A stretch of DNA of 64,000 nt from a virus (IMGVR_UViG_3300030107_002502:1-64000), one strand, 5' to 3'; positions 1 through 10,631 are shown, counted from the stretch's first letter. A program made the numbers and translations. The notes: generated from the letters alone by a model not told the origin.

Positions 1-144
1 TCGTTTGTACATGATCTACAACACAAGCTTGGGGCCCGCAAGAGTAAGATGAGGTTAAGTAAAGGTACTCATATGAACTTACCACCCACCCATGTAATAA
101 TCGTAGATTGTGCCGTAGAAGATGCCAGTTCTCAAGACTTATGA
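1..144 (+). CDS. C-terminal fragment of an early protein (5' end outside window)
   Basis: The first frame is open from base 1 to the TGA at 142-144 and gives the last 47 residues of a protein whose start lies outside the window. The tail is basic (ARKSKMRLSKG) and then hydrophobic and acidic (VIIVDCAVEDASSQDL). I do not recognise the family. Its stop overlaps the start of the next rightward gene by 23 bases, which is the tight packing seen elsewhere in the early unit. It may be the end of the replication block that leaves the window at the right edge. Confidence 0.5.
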   Translation, partial: SFVHDLQHKLGARKSKMRLSKGTHMNLPPTHVIIVDCAVEDASSQDL

Positions 145-343
145 TCTAGCCCCTGATGGTATTCATATTAAAGTAAACTGGGAATGTATGTTAGTAAGTT
201 ACTCTGTGTTCATCTTATGTATTAACACCCAGGCAGCGGTTAAACAAGTCAAGGATATAGCGAAACAAAAGAATTGGAAAGTAGAAACCCGTGTTGTCAT
301 AGAAAATGAAAAACTGGGTATACGGGTATGGAGAATTAGTTAG
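122..343 (+). CDS. small conserved early protein, 73 aa
   Basis: A 73-residue protein with an ATG start and no clear Shine-Dalgarno site. It has a mid hydrophobic stretch (SYSVFILCINTQAAVKQV), a basic helix, and ends in GIRVWRIS. From memory, similar small proteins with an '...ENGKLGVRVWR' ending occur beside primase/helicase genes of marine phages and resemble a compact nucleic-acid-binding fold, but I cannot verify a family. Its TAG stop overlaps the stop codon of the leftward giant gene by eight bases, so early and late transcription units converge here with no room for a terminator. Confidence 0.65.
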   Translation: MPVLKTYDLAPDGIHIKVNWECMLVSYSVFILCINTQAAVKQVKDIAKQKNWKVETRVVIENEKLGIRVWRIS

Positions 344-3300
344 AACCCCCCCAGTAATTATTCATATGTTCCTGTAATTGGTATCTAAGTTTAGGGCTAA
401 GAGCTACGCCATTGTGCATAAAGGCAGATTGTCTAATATGTTGCCTCATTGACCTTAAAAATGTATCCATATCTATAGCTACATATGGGTGTTTTTTATT
501 AAAATCAATTATTTTTTTGTATATTCTATGGTCTATACTGCCTGCACGTAGTTCTTTATACGCTTCTTTTAATAAACTTGTACGTTTTGTAACGATAGCC
601 TTTTCTATACGTTTAGCAGAAGCATTTTTTTCATGGGTTAACGACCATTGATTAGGGGCAAACCCTATAACCTGTGCTAACAACTGACCCCCAGTTATCT
701 CTTCTTTTGCTATTATTTCATCGCCCCTTCTAGTTAATATACCCTCCCTTGCATACCTACCATATATAGGAAAACCTTTGTAAAGATTTCTATACGCAGC
801 TGGTAACATTTTTTCAATACCCCGTTCAAGATCACCATCGGAGCTAAATATCTCAGCTAAACCTGTTCCTGCCTGTGTAATAACACTTCCTGCAGGACCT
901 CCTAAAGCATTAACAATTTTTTCAATCGGCTCTTGGTCTTTAGTATATGAATTAGTTCTATATAACAGACCAGTTAAACCTATTCTACTTGCAACATCAA
1001 TTCCTGTGAGATTATTTACCCCGCCTTTATAATAAAGTTCGCCAATATATTGACGGGTAAGAGTTTCAAAGTCTTCTTCATCATCTTCTAAGAACATGTT
1101 CCATATTAATGCAACAGTTTGAAACATTGGCATACCTGCTACTCCTGCAAGAAGCATCGAGCTTCCAAAAATCCCTGCAAGTTGTGTAAATGCTACATCC
1201 CTGTCTGTTGGAGTTTCTCCATAAAATACCTGCTTTGCTGTTTTTATCATTGTATAATACATCTGTGCACCATATGACTTATACATCATAGCAACTCTCA
1301 TAGGTCCTTGTTGGGCTATTCTTGGAGCGGTTACAAGTGTAGCTCCACCGTTCATTTCCTGTGCTTGATAAATAGCTTGTTCTGCAGCTTTTTTCTGTTT
1401 TTCAAGGGTACTTAATTGTTGTTCTGCAGGTGTAGGAGAATGATTCATTCTATCTAGTTCAAGAAAATAGGTAGAAGCTAGAGCAACTTGTCTATTATGT
1501 TTTTCTACCTGATGAAACATCCATGCAGATAGTACATTTGCCCTTGACCACATGGAATTATTTTCCTGTATATTTTCTAACGATAATGTATCATAAAATA
1601 TAGAACGGTTTAACTGCCCTCGGGCTGAAGCTACTTCAACTAATGTTTTTAGCTGATCTAAACGTAAAGCTTCTCTTTTTGTTTTTCCTTTATGAAAAGG
1701 GTTGGGAGAAACTTCATCAAGTTTCATATCTGTCCTAACTGTAAAGCCTCCTTTTCCATCGGATACAAAAAAGTTGTCTATACCTGTTACACCCTTTACA
1801 TCTACGGTTTTACCATCTAAAGTTCTAAGTTGTCTGGCTTTACCACTAAGAAGATTTTGTACAGGTAAACTGTTACCTATTAAAGATGCTGCTTTAGCTA
1901 TTTCTGCAGTTGATTGGTTTATTCCGTATTTACCAGCTAATATAGGGTACATCATAAGAGGTACTTGTGAAGCATTAACTATGGCAGACGAAGCATTAAA
2001 CCCAATAGTACCTATAAATGCAATACGGTTTAAGTTAGCCCAGAAAGCATCTGGTGGGGGGTTCTTGGCAAATTTAATTCTTTCTTTCATTTCTTCAATA
2101 ACTAGTTTTGCCGCTTTAGAATTTGGACCAAATTTTATAGCATCTGTTTTAACATCCCCAACTTTTTTACCTGCAGGAATTACATCCCCTGCTTTATATA
2201 AGACGGGTTCATTAAACTCATTTTCCATCTCTGTTACTAACTTTTGATATTCAGTAGTAAAGGCCAACCTAGAAATCTGTCGTCCTAACTGAAATGTCTT
2301 TGTCTGGAAATTACCATATGAGTCTTCAATAAACCCTAACCTGTTTTTACGATTTCTCATTGATTTTGCAAAAGAAGTTTCAGGTAATGCATCTATAAAC
2401 ATTCTCATAAGTTCATTTTGTGCTTCTTTGTCTACATTATTTTTCTTTAGTACTTCTACAGTAGACCTAAAAAATGCGTCCGCAGGAAGTTTGTCAAAAT
2501 TCATTGACTGAATATTTTCAAAAACTTGTATGCTAGCGTTAGATACTTTAGATTCAGGCATTGCTCTTAACTCGTCTACTGCATTTTGTCTTGCTGATTC
2601 TGTTTCAAAAGCTTCAAATACAGATTCAGGTTTACCTGTTTCAGGGTTAGTAGCCATATAAGCTAAAAACAAATCTCCTTTACGCATAAGAGGAAAGTAG
2701 GGGTCTATTGTACCTTTCTGTAACAGCATATTATTCACACCCTTTTGTACTTCCCGTCTTGCTTCTGGGTCATCTATAAGTTCGTTAATCCGAGAATCTA
2801 TAGCTGTTTTTAACCTTTCGTAGAGCTTTTTATAGGAATCCCGCATTTCTTTATAGACTTGCTGTCCATTTTTACCGCCAGCTCTACCCATAACTTTCCA
2901 AAGTGGTTGTAATTCATCCCAACGCTGTTTTTTAGTTTTACCTTCTTCATCTGTTTCAGTATTTTCTTTTTTGCTTGTGTCTTCATATACACTTCTAGGT
3001 TTACTGGGGTCTACGTGATATATAGTGCTTCTATGCACTAAAGTATTAAAAACCTTTATTAATTTTTTATTATTTTTATTATTTTTAAAAAATTCCCGCA
3101 AGCTTAGTATCGAAGCTTCTGACAACTTGTCCATTTCACCGTCTTTACCAACATGCAGTTCGGCTGTTTTATGTAATTTAGCTCCTGTCTTTAACCCATA
3201 ATGGCCTGCAACATCACCTAAAGCCTGAGTACCTAAAGTTAATAAAATTCCTTGGTTAGCTACTTTTTTACCTTTACCTATTTTATCTGATATATCATCT

Positions 3301-6300
3301 ATAAGTTTTTTTACTGTAGACCTATTATCTACTTTATTAAATACTTTAGTTTCTTTATCTATCTGCTTAACTATATCATTTAGATTTTCTGGCATACCTA
3401 GTTCGCTTGCATCTCTATGTTCAGGAGAAACAGTTAGTATAGCTTTTATAAGGGCATCGGCTTGATTTAGTGCAGAAGTTATTGGTGGTTTAGCATCCCA
3501 ACCAGCCCAACGCCTTATCATATTGGCAATAATATTAAAGAATCTTACTAAAGCGTTAACAGGCTGTCCTTTAGTATTTATACTTGCAAGTTTTCTCTGA
3601 AACGCAGGATTACTAAATGCCTCTGCTACAAACTCATCTAAGTTTTTTGTACCATATACTGTATCTAAATGTTCCTTAACTTCGTTGTATAACTTATCAA
3701 GTTTTTTAGCTTCTGATCTTTTTAAACTTCCATCTTTAGCTTTTTCAGCCAATATATGAGATGTTGCTGCATGTGTCATTTCATGCATGACAACGTGGTA
3801 ATTCATACCCCTTTCAGCGTCTAATTTTATTGTATTAGTTTTAGGATCGAATAATCCTGCTCGTGATACACCACCTTTATCTTTAAGATTTTCTACAACT
3901 TCTACTTTTGTATTACCTACATTGTTCCCCAATTTTATTAGCATTTGCCCTATTCGTGAATGAGGAGCTTCTGCTGCCATAGCAAGAATAGCATTTTTAA
4001 GTGAGCCTTTATTTAACAAGCTTTTTACTAGACCAGTAGTCGGTAAAGCAAGACGAGAAACAGCTTCTCTTGCAAGTGGCATAGATTCACTATCAAACCT
4101 ATCGGAAACAACTGAAAATTCACCTAATTCTTCTGTTCTAGTAACACCTTCATCAGTTACTTCACCAATTACAACTTCTTCATTACCTCTATAATAGTCA
4201 GATAGGGTTATCCAGTCAGCTACGTCCATTTCTATTTGTTGTTTTTCAGTAAGACCTTTTGCTCTTCTTTCCAATACAACTATACTGTCATCATTTTTCT
4301 TACCTCCTTCATACTTTAAAAATAAGGTTTTCTGTAATAATTCCTCTTGTATTTTAATTTCTGAGTTTAAAGATTTCTGTGCGTCTTTAGATAGATTTGC
4401 CCGTATCCATTTTGCTGCAAGTTTTGCATTGGTATTACTTTGATGTTCCATGTGAAGCAAGACTGCTTCAGCAGTATTTTTTTCAGGTTTATATTTTGTT
4501 TCTATTTCTGTTGTTTCAAATGGGTCTGCATATAAATCCGGTTCTGCTTGGTCCATTAATGCTTTAATCTTAGATTTAGGTATATTTAAGTTATTTACTA
4601 ATCTAAAAGCTATAGTTGTTATAGCATCTCCGGGCTCTACAAATTTAATAAAAAAGGCCCTAGCTGCTGCTTTACCTGTTTTATCTTCATTAGGTCTCAT
4701 CTTATAAGAATCAGAAACAGACTTAAAAATTAATAATGCATTTATCTTCTTTAAATCTGTTTCTGTAAACTTTATATCTATATCACGTATAGGTGTCCCA
4801 TCTTTAGTACGTCCAAGAAAGGGCTCAGAAAAAATAACACGGTTTTCTACGAAAGCATGTATAGGTTTAAGATCACCCACTTTATACCCTCTAGGAATTT
4901 TATCTCCTTTTTTATACCTAGGCCCTTGGTTTTTTATTTCCTCTACTTTATCACGTATTCTTTTGGCTTTATCGTACTCTGACTCTCCTGTTTTCTTATC
5001 TATCTGGAATACTGTAGCTAATTCTTCGTCTGTTACTTTTTTACCTTTACGAATTTTTTGTATTACAGGATCATTTTCTATTGCTACTTTTTCTTCTATA
5101 CCTTTTGCATCGGCACGTACTTTAGCCATAAATTCTTTTGCTTTTCTTGCTTCTTCCCTTTTTGCTTCTTCCCTAACTAATGTTTTTTCTTTCTTTTCTT
5201 TTGCTATTTGTTCTTTTTCTTTTGCTTTTTTTATTCTTTCCCTTGCTTCTTTTTCTTCTTTTAATAATTTTGCCCCTAATTCTTCATCGGTTAACTTATC
5301 TTCTTCCGCTTGTCTTGCTTCTTTTTCTTTTTCTTCTTTTACTAACCTATCTCTTTCTTCTGCAAACAAGTCAAGAATTACAGAAGGACTTAGTTTTCTT
5401 TTTGTTTCTTTTTTCTTACGTGTTTCTGCAGGAGTTTCATACTCTGTAACATCTTCTCTTCCTACAAGTGTCTTTACTGCATCTGTAATTGGGGCTTTTT
5501 TACGTTTTGTAACTTTTGGTTTAGGTGTTGCTTCAACACTGGTATCAAGAGGAGCACCGAGTCCCGCTTCTTGAACCCGTTTATTTATGTCTTCTTCACT
5601 AATACCTTCTTGTCTAAGAACGTTAACTTCACGTTTTAAAGCTTCTTCTCGTACAACATTACTTGCTTCTTCATCTGTTCTACCTTTCATTTTTTCAAAT
5701 TTATAAAGGTCTACTGCTTCTTTTTGGCTTAATGGACGAGTTGGATCATCAAGTTCAAGTTTAGGATCAATTCTTTCTTCTGTTCTTGTAGTGTCTAGTC
5801 TTGGGCCTTCCTGTGTAACTTCTAATGGTGTTTGTAAAGCATTAACTTTAGCAGAAGAAATGTTAGCTAATGTAGGATCGACTCTTCTTTCTCCCACATC
5901 AGTTCTATCAACATCTGGCTGAGTAGTATCCAATCTTTCTTGGACAGGTCTACCAGCGAGTTTTTCGGTAATTCTTTTTTTGACGGCAGCCAACTGTTCC
6001 CCGTCCACGGAAGTAGTAGCTGCTGGTGGAATATCTCGTCTAGTATCTGCAACGCCTGCTCCACCTCCTTCTGTGTCAGCTGCTGTGTCAACAACTGCTT
6101 CTCCTGTAGTAACTTCTCCTGCATCTGGTTCTCCTACTGTGCTAACTTTTTGTCTTTCTACATCAAACTTATCTATTGATGTAACAGGTTCTTCTGTAAC
6201 AGGCTTTTTCCCTGCTTCTAACTTGCTTTCTAATAACGCTTCTAATTTTATCCTGTCACTTTCAGGCACCATGTTATTTTTTCTATATTTAGCAACTTCT

Positions 6301-7838
6301 TCTTTAACTTTAGGGTCATTTATATCTGTTATTCCTTTTAGACGCTTACGAATAGCTGCCCGTGGTTTAACCCCTGCTTCATCTAATAGTGCAGTTATTG
6401 AAGTGTCTTGTTCTACAGGAGCATCGAGCTTCTTATCTTGTTCTACAGGAGCATCGAGCCTCTCTATTTCTTTAGGCTTTACTCCGTATTCGTCTTCTGA
6501 AACAGGAGGGGGAGGAGTATCTACTCTACGTGCTACTCCTGCTTGTTCAAGTTCAGCTTCAGTTGCAGCTATTTCTTTTTCTTTATTTGCCAACTCCATT
6601 TCATTAGCTTGTCGTTTAGCATCTTCTAAAATTGCAGGGTCTATCTCGCCTTTTTCTGCTAGTTCATTTAAGGCATCCATTTGTTCGTCTATACTAGGAG
6701 TAACTTCTCCTTCTTCAGCAGCTAATTCTGCCGCTGCTTGGTCAACATCACCTGTTTCTGCTAAAAATCTTCTTTTTTTCCTGCTAAGGAATGTATCACC
6801 TAAGAGTTGTGTTATAAAACCTGCTGCTCCACCGTATCCACCAGCTTCTTTTGTACCTGCCCATGCATTAATATCATTATATTGTTTTTCTGTTAAATTC
6901 TGTAAAACATTAGCAAAGACTTCTTGCCCGCCTTCCACACCCGCACTTACAAGACCATTTTTAATTTTTTCTACAAATCCATCAACAAATTTAGGTCCAA
7001 ATTTATCATTTAGTTTTTTCATTAATCCAATGTTTAGACTGGGTAAAAATCTTTGTATTGGGAAAAGTTCTGAAAGACCTATAGGAGTAGCCCAACGACT
7101 AGCTATTTGACGTTCTTCACGGGTAGCTCCGGCAGCTCTTGCACGTTCACTTTGTTCTCCAGCAGCCGCTGCTGACCCTAAAAGAGCTGTTGTTCCTAGA
7201 CCCGCAGCCTGTTTCACCGTTTTTGGTACAAGCAACCTTCCAGCCCACCCTAATCTTGTTGCTAAAGTCCCTAAACCTGCTGTTCCTGCTGCAACTGCAC
7301 TAGCAGGTAAGAGAGCTGTTCCTGCTGCTACTACTGCTGCTGGGGCTATAAACCCTGCTACAGAACCTAGGGCATTACCTATACCTGAAGCTATGGAATC
7401 TTCATTTACTACTTTTCTTCCAACAATAGGAGCTTTACTGGCCTTATCTTCAAACCAATCGCCTACATCTAAGATACCTTCTCTTATAGCGTCTTCTGTT
7501 TCAGCACCAATAAAAGGTGCTAATTCAAGTGCTCCTAAAGCACCTGTTTCTCCAATACCTTTAAATCCTCGACCAAAACTAGCTAGAAAGTCATCATCAA
7601 TAGATGTCATCCCATAATCATAATCTTTTCCCGGTCCTTTTTTTGTGGGAGTCCAAACTTCTTTTTCTTTAGCTTGAGTTTGTGGTTGAGTTTGTGGTTG
7701 AGTTTGTGGTTGAGCTTGAGTTTGAGCTTTAGAAATTCTTCTTTCTACATACTTTTTAAGTAATGATTCAGAAGTACCTTCTGGGGCTTCAACTGTATAG
7801 GTTTTTCCATCAGAACCTTGTATCGAAAAAGTAGCCAC
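336..7838 (-). CDS. giant 2500-aa internal virion/ejection protein with zinc-peptidase motif
   Basis: Last gene of the leftward late unit. The N-terminus (MATFSIQGSDGKTYTVEAPEG) is a short beta domain that I associate with very large inner virion proteins of marine podoviruses. A Gln/Thr/Pro repeat (QTQPQTQ) follows near residue 45, then a Gly/Ala-rich hydrophobic stretch at about 150-240 that could cross a membrane, Glu/Lys-rich coiled coil around 850-970, and an HEMTH zinc-binding motif at 1352-1356 with a downstream NLDEFVAEAFSNP segment that could supply the third ligand. The C-terminal 500 residues have hydrophobic segments (e.g. MMYPILAGKYG, SSMLLAGVAGMPMFQ). Size, position and membrane-active segments fit a DNA-ejection core protein that also degrades host protein or peptidoglycan. 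The function is inferred; the HExxH motif is seen directly. Confidence 0.8.
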   Translation of the reverse strand: MATFSIQGSDGKTYTVEAPEGTSESLLKKYVERRISKAQTQAQPQTQPQTQPQTQAKEKEVWTPTKKGPGKDYDYGMTSIDDDFLASFGRGFKGIGETGALGALELAPFIGAETEDAIREGILDVGDWFEDKASKAPIVGRKVVNEDSIASGIGNALGSVAGFIAPAAVVAAGTALLPASAVAAGTAGLGTLATRLGWAGRLLVPKTVKQAAGLGTTALLGSAAAAGEQSERARAAGATREERQIASRWATPIGLSELFPIQRFLPSLNIGLMKKLNDKFGPKFVDGFVEKIKNGLVSAGVEGGQEVFANVLQNLTEKQYNDINAWAGTKEAGGYGGAAGFITQLLGDTFLSRKKRRFLAETGDVDQAAAELAAEEGEVTPSIDEQMDALNELAEKGEIDPAILEDAKRQANEMELANKEKEIAATEAELEQAGVARRVDTPPPPVSEDEYGVKPKEIERLDAPVEQDKKLDAPVEQDTSITALLDEAGVKPRAAIRKRLKGITDINDPKVKEEVAKYRKNNMVPESDRIKLEALLESKLEAGKKPVTEEPVTSIDKFDVERQKVSTVGEPDAGEVTTGEAVVDTAADTEGGGAGVADTRRDIPPAATTSVDGEQLAAVKKRITEKLAGRPVQERLDTTQPDVDRTDVGERRVDPTLANISSAKVNALQTPLEVTQEGPRLDTTRTEERIDPKLELDDPTRPLSQKEAVDLYKFEKMKGRTDEEASNVVREEALKREVNVLRQEGISEEDINKRVQEAGLGAPLDTSVEATPKPKVTKRKKAPITDAVKTLVGREDVTEYETPAETRKKKETKRKLSPSVILDLFAEERDRLVKEEKEKEARQAEEDKLTDEELGAKLLKEEKEARERIKKAKEKEQIAKEKKEKTLVREEAKREEARKAKEFMAKVRADAKGIEEKVAIENDPVIQKIRKGKKVTDEELATVFQIDKKTGESEYDKAKRIRDKVEEIKNQGPRYKKGDKIPRGYKVGDLKPIHAFVENRVIFSEPFLGRTKDGTPIRDIDIKFTETDLKKINALLIFKSVSDSYKMRPNEDKTGKAAARAFFIKFVEPGDAITTIAFRLVNNLNIPKSKIKALMDQAEPDLYADPFETTEIETKYKPEKNTAEAVLLHMEHQSNTNAKLAAKWIRANLSKDAQKSLNSEIKIQEELLQKTLFLKYEGGKKNDDSIVVLERRAKGLTEKQQIEMDVADWITLSDYYRGNEEVVIGEVTDEGVTRTEELGEFSVVSDRFDSESMPLAREAVSRLALPTTGLVKSLLNKGSLKNAILAMAAEAPHSRIGQMLIKLGNNVGNTKVEVVENLKDKGGVSRAGLFDPKTNTIKLDAERGMNYHVVMHEMTHAATSHILAEKAKDGSLKRSEAKKLDKLYNEVKEHLDTVYGTKNLDEFVAEAFSNPAFQRKLASINTKGQPVNALVRFFNIIANMIRRWAGWDAKPPITSALNQADALIKAILTVSPEHRDASELGMPENLNDIVKQIDKETKVFNKVDNRSTVKKLIDDISDKIGKGKKVANQGILLTLGTQALGDVAGHYGLKTGAKLHKTAELHVGKDGEMDKLSEASILSLREFFKNNKNNKKLIKVFNTLVHRSTIYHVDPSKPRSVYEDTSKKENTETDEEGKTKKQRWDELQPLWKVMGRAGGKNGQQVYKEMRDSYKKLYERLKTAIDSRINELIDDPEARREVQKGVNNMLLQKGTIDPYFPLMRKGDLFLAYMATNPETGKPESVFEAFETESARQNAVDELRAMPESKVSNASIQVFENIQSMNFDKLPADAFFRSTVEVLKKNNVDKEAQNELMRMFIDALPETSFAKSMRNRKNRLGFIEDSYGNFQTKTFQLGRQISRLAFTTEYQKLVTEMENEFNEPVLYKAGDVIPAGKKVGDVKTDAIKFGPNSKAAKLVIEEMKERIKFAKNPPPDAFWANLNRIAFIGTIGFNASSAIVNASQVPLMMYPILAGKYGINQSTAEIAKAASLIGNSLPVQNLLSGKARQLRTLDGKTVDVKGVTGIDNFFVSDGKGGFTVRTDMKLDEVSPNPFHKGKTKREALRLDQLKTLVEVASARGQLNRSIFYDTLSLENIQENNSMWSRANVLSAWMFHQVEKHNRQVALASTYFLELDRMNHSPTPAEQQLSTLEKQKKAAEQAIYQAQEMNGGATLVTAPRIAQQGPMRVAMMYKSYGAQMYYTMIKTAKQVFYGETPTDRDVAFTQLAGIFGSSMLLAGVAGMPMFQTVALIWNMFLEDDEEDFETLTRQYIGELYYKGGVNNLTGIDVASRIGLTGLLYRTNSYTKDQEPIEKIVNALGGPAGSVITQAGTGLAEIFSSDGDLERGIEKMLPAAYRNLYKGFPIYGRYAREGILTRRGDEIIAKEEITGGQLLAQVIGFAPNQWSLTHEKNASAKRIEKAIVTKRTSLLKEAYKELRAGSIDHRIYKKIIDFNKKHPYVAIDMDTFLRSMRQHIRQSAFMHNGVALSPKLRYQLQEHMNNYWGGSN

Positions 7839-7839
7839 A

Positions 7840-9627
7840 TTACGGTCCAGTAATTGTTATCTCACTAAGAGCTAACTGTTTTTCTTCAAGTATGTCTATC
7901 TGGTCATCAAGAGGATCAGTAAGAGCTTTAATTTGGGTTGTAATTCCTTCCTCTACTTTTTTTATTTCCTCTAAGAACCATCCTCTCTTTGTTTTTGAAA
8001 TAATACTTGTTCCCCATTGATTTTGTTTTTCAATTAATACTGTATCATCCATACTATTTGCTTTTAATTGCATATCTGCAAGTATAGCATCCCATTGTGT
8101 TCTTATAGTTTTTTCAGCTTCAACTTTTAAATCTTCATATCTTCGAATCTGCTCCGTATATAGTGCTTCTTTTTTAGCATTACTATCCATTTTTGCTAGG
8201 AGTCGATTAGTATCTTGCTGGAGAGCCATATTTTTTAAGGCAGTATCCGCCTGTAGGTTAGCAATAATTGATTTTGTATGGTCTGAAGCCGCATTTATAG
8301 CTTCTAATGATTTTTGCTGATATATTTTTAAGTTAAAATCATTTTCAGCAGCCCATTTACTATAATAATAGGAACCATCAGCAGTTAATCCATCAGTTAT
8401 GGCCTTATTATTAGCTACATCTGCTACTAAGGCTTGGCCTGTTCTTTGTACATCTATTTGTTCTCTACCAGTAGCAAAATCCATAGCTTGTTGTCTTCTA
8501 TCATATATATTATCTACTATATCTGTATAAGCTTGTAACCCTTGTTTCCCCATTAATTGAGCAGCTTTATCCTGTTGAGCTAAAGCTTTCCCTCTACCTG
8601 TCATTATACCTACTCCTGGGTTATCAGTTGTTGCAGCACCTAACAGCATTTGTCGCCATCTATCCCTACTTAATCTACCAGGGTCTTGCTGAGCTGCATA
8701 AAGGCTTTCAAGTCCTCCAAATCTATCTTTAAATCCTTCTAATACTTCAGTATTATAACCTATATTTTGCGGTTGTTTTTTATAAAAATCTATAGAATCT
8801 TGAATTTTATCAAGAGGAGAGTCTTTAGCATCTAAAATACCTGCAGCATATTTTTGGCTAGAAGTATCACCTATATGACTTTTAATATCATCTGCTACCG
8901 TCATTTGATTTGTTTGCTCTGCTGTTGGATCGGTAAAAGTTGGGACTACTACTTGATTAGTAGTAGTTTTATTTTGTCCTAACATAGCCCCTTTATTTTT
9001 TTCTAAAAAACTGTTTATTTGTGCAGCTTTATCTGCTGCACTTCCACTTCCAGCATTGATTTCATTAATATAATCTATTATCTGTTGTTTAGCCGTTTCA
9101 TTAGTAACCCACGATAAATCAGGAACAGAACCTGTATCTTGAAAACCTATAATCCCACCTTTCGCAGCCCTTGTTATACCTTGCATATTTTGTGCGGGTG
9201 CTTTGGCAATTCCTGTCATAGCAGGATTAACTGGTGGAGATTGCTTATTCATTTGTGGAGATTGCTTGTTCATTAAAGCATTAATCCCAGCAGGTCCAAG
9301 TTTATTGGCTAAACCCATTAATTTTTTCATTTGTGCCTGTTGTTGACGTTGTTTAGTATTTAATACTCCTGCAGTTTGCTTAACTTTATTACCAACATCT
9401 TCTTTAGCCATACCAAGAACTTCATTTTCACGTTGTGCAGCTATAGTATTAGGGTTATTTTGCATAGAAGCCATAATGCTATTTCTAGCATTCTGCATAT
9501 CACTTTTTACTTGTTGTAAAGCAAGAAGATCAATCAGTTTCTGACTTTGTTGATACCTTTTTTGAAGAGCAGCCGGATTTGTTCCATATGTATTTACTCT
9601 ATCCTGTAAGGCCTTATCTATACTCAT
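7840..9627 (-). CDS. putative virion (internal core) protein, 595 aa
   Basis: Starts ATG after an ACGGAGATAG site and ends one base before the giant gene. It is Gln/Asn-rich and largely helical, with a KGGIIGFQDTGSVP motif near residue 155; this 'GGII-F' signature recurs, to my knowledge, in inner virion proteins of marine short-tailed phages. The second half is predicted coiled coil (LQADTALKNMALQQDTNRLLAKMD). It forms a cassette with the giant protein and the three genes upstream, which suggests an ejectosome or internal core like T7 gp14-16 or P22 gp7/16/20. No enzyme motif is visible. Confidence 0.6.
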   Translation of the reverse strand: MSIDKALQDRVNTYGTNPAALQKRYQQSQKLIDLLALQQVKSDMQNARNSIMASMQNNPNTIAAQRENEVLGMAKEDVGNKVKQTAGVLNTKQRQQQAQMKKLMGLANKLGPAGINALMNKQSPQMNKQSPPVNPAMTGIAKAPAQNMQGITRAAKGGIIGFQDTGSVPDLSWVTNETAKQQIIDYINEINAGSGSAADKAAQINSFLEKNKGAMLGQNKTTTNQVVVPTFTDPTAEQTNQMTVADDIKSHIGDTSSQKYAAGILDAKDSPLDKIQDSIDFYKKQPQNIGYNTEVLEGFKDRFGGLESLYAAQQDPGRLSRDRWRQMLLGAATTDNPGVGIMTGRGKALAQQDKAAQLMGKQGLQAYTDIVDNIYDRRQQAMDFATGREQIDVQRTGQALVADVANNKAITDGLTADGSYYYSKWAAENDFNLKIYQQKSLEAINAASDHTKSIIANLQADTALKNMALQQDTNRLLAKMDSNAKKEALYTEQIRRYEDLKVEAEKTIRTQWDAILADMQLKANSMDDTVLIEKQNQWGTSIISKTKRGWFLEEIKKVEEGITTQIKALTDPLDDQIDILEEKQLALSEITITGP

Positions 9628-9638
9628 ATCTATCTCCG

Positions 9639-10622
9639 TTAACTTTGAGCTATATCGTTTGCAGTGGCTTCAAAATCTGCTGTTTTTCTAAATTTACCGT
9701 CTACATATTCTATTCCAATTTTTTCTAACGCTTTTTGCAACTCAGATAAATTAGTATCAGCTTCACTTCCTCCAAACAATTCATCATATACATCCATAAT
9801 ACCTCCACTAAGTCCAAGTGCCCTAGATAGTTCATTAGGAGTCGCATAAGCATATTGTTGTGTTTCAAGAGGTAGATTTTGCAATAATGACTGTTTATAT
9901 TGTGCAACTTTAAGTGGGTAGTCTCGTTCATCTTCAAATTGTTTTATATCAGCTGCAATACCTTCGCCTTCTATAGCACGTTGTATAGCACCTAATTCAG
10001 CTTGTTTACCAATTAACCCTAATCCATATTGATTAGCCATTTCCTGTGCTGCCTTTGCTTCATCTTGTTCCCGATTAAATTGAGCTAATGCTTTATCAAA
10101 AGCTGTAGCATACCCTTGTGTTGTAACATCTCCAATATTTTTAAGAAGAGCTTCATCAAAGGCACCTTCTAATACTGCTTGTCTACCGCCCCCATAAGAA
10201 CCAGCAGCAGTCATACGAGCAGCATTCTCCATTCTTTTTATTTCCGCTTCTCTTCTTAAATCTGCTATTGTATTTGCAGTTACACCTGTAAGATAAGGAT
10301 TCATATAAGCTGCTCGATCAGCTTGAGTCCAACTTGTAGGAGTAAAAATACCTATATCTTCAGTAGGCACAGTAAGTCCTGCTAGACCTGTAAATGCATC
10401 TGTCTGTAAATCTGATGCTCCTGCTGTAAGAGGGCCTTCCCATGCTTCATACGGTATATCTGCCGCTGCAGCACCTTTACCAAGTACTTCTTGAGTAACA
10501 TAGTCTCCTGCCCAAGGAGATAATGTTGATTCTATACCCGTTTGTTTACCTATAATATCTCCACCTGTAGCATCAGTAAAATCATCAGCTATTGGAGATT
10601 CAGTTCCAGTTCCATTTGCCAT
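9639..10622 (-). CDS. conserved virion protein, 327 aa (ejection-type)
   Basis: The central part (YMNPYLTGVTANTIADLRRE, then RMTAAGSYGGGRQAVLEG) matches a widespread phage virion protein pattern: an 'NPYL' segment followed by long helices and a Gly-rich 'GSYGGGRQA' loop. The last third is helical and Gln-rich. It lies between two other putative core proteins with 11- and 9-base gaps. Role as an ejection or internal head protein is inferred from family resemblance and context. Confidence 0.6.
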   Translation of the reverse strand: MANGTGTESPIADDFTDATGGDIIGKQTGIESTLSPWAGDYVTQEVLGKGAAAADIPYEAWEGPLTAGASDLQTDAFTGLAGLTVPTEDIGIFTPTSWTQADRAAYMNPYLTGVTANTIADLRREAEIKRMENAARMTAAGSYGGGRQAVLEGAFDEALLKNIGDVTTQGYATAFDKALAQFNREQDEAKAAQEMANQYGLGLIGKQAELGAIQRAIEGEGIAADIKQFEDERDYPLKVAQYKQSLLQNLPLETQQYAYATPNELSRALGLSGGIMDVYDELFGGSEADTNLSELQKALEKIGIEYVDGKFRKTADFEATANDIAQS

Positions 10623-10631
10623 ATTTTTCTC

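Noticed and set aside
5980-7110. 376-codon plus-strand frame opposite the giant gene
   Set aside because: It mirrors the minus-strand codon pattern (Ser/Ala/Pro-rich shadow) and lacks a start context; other antisense frames there are shadows too.
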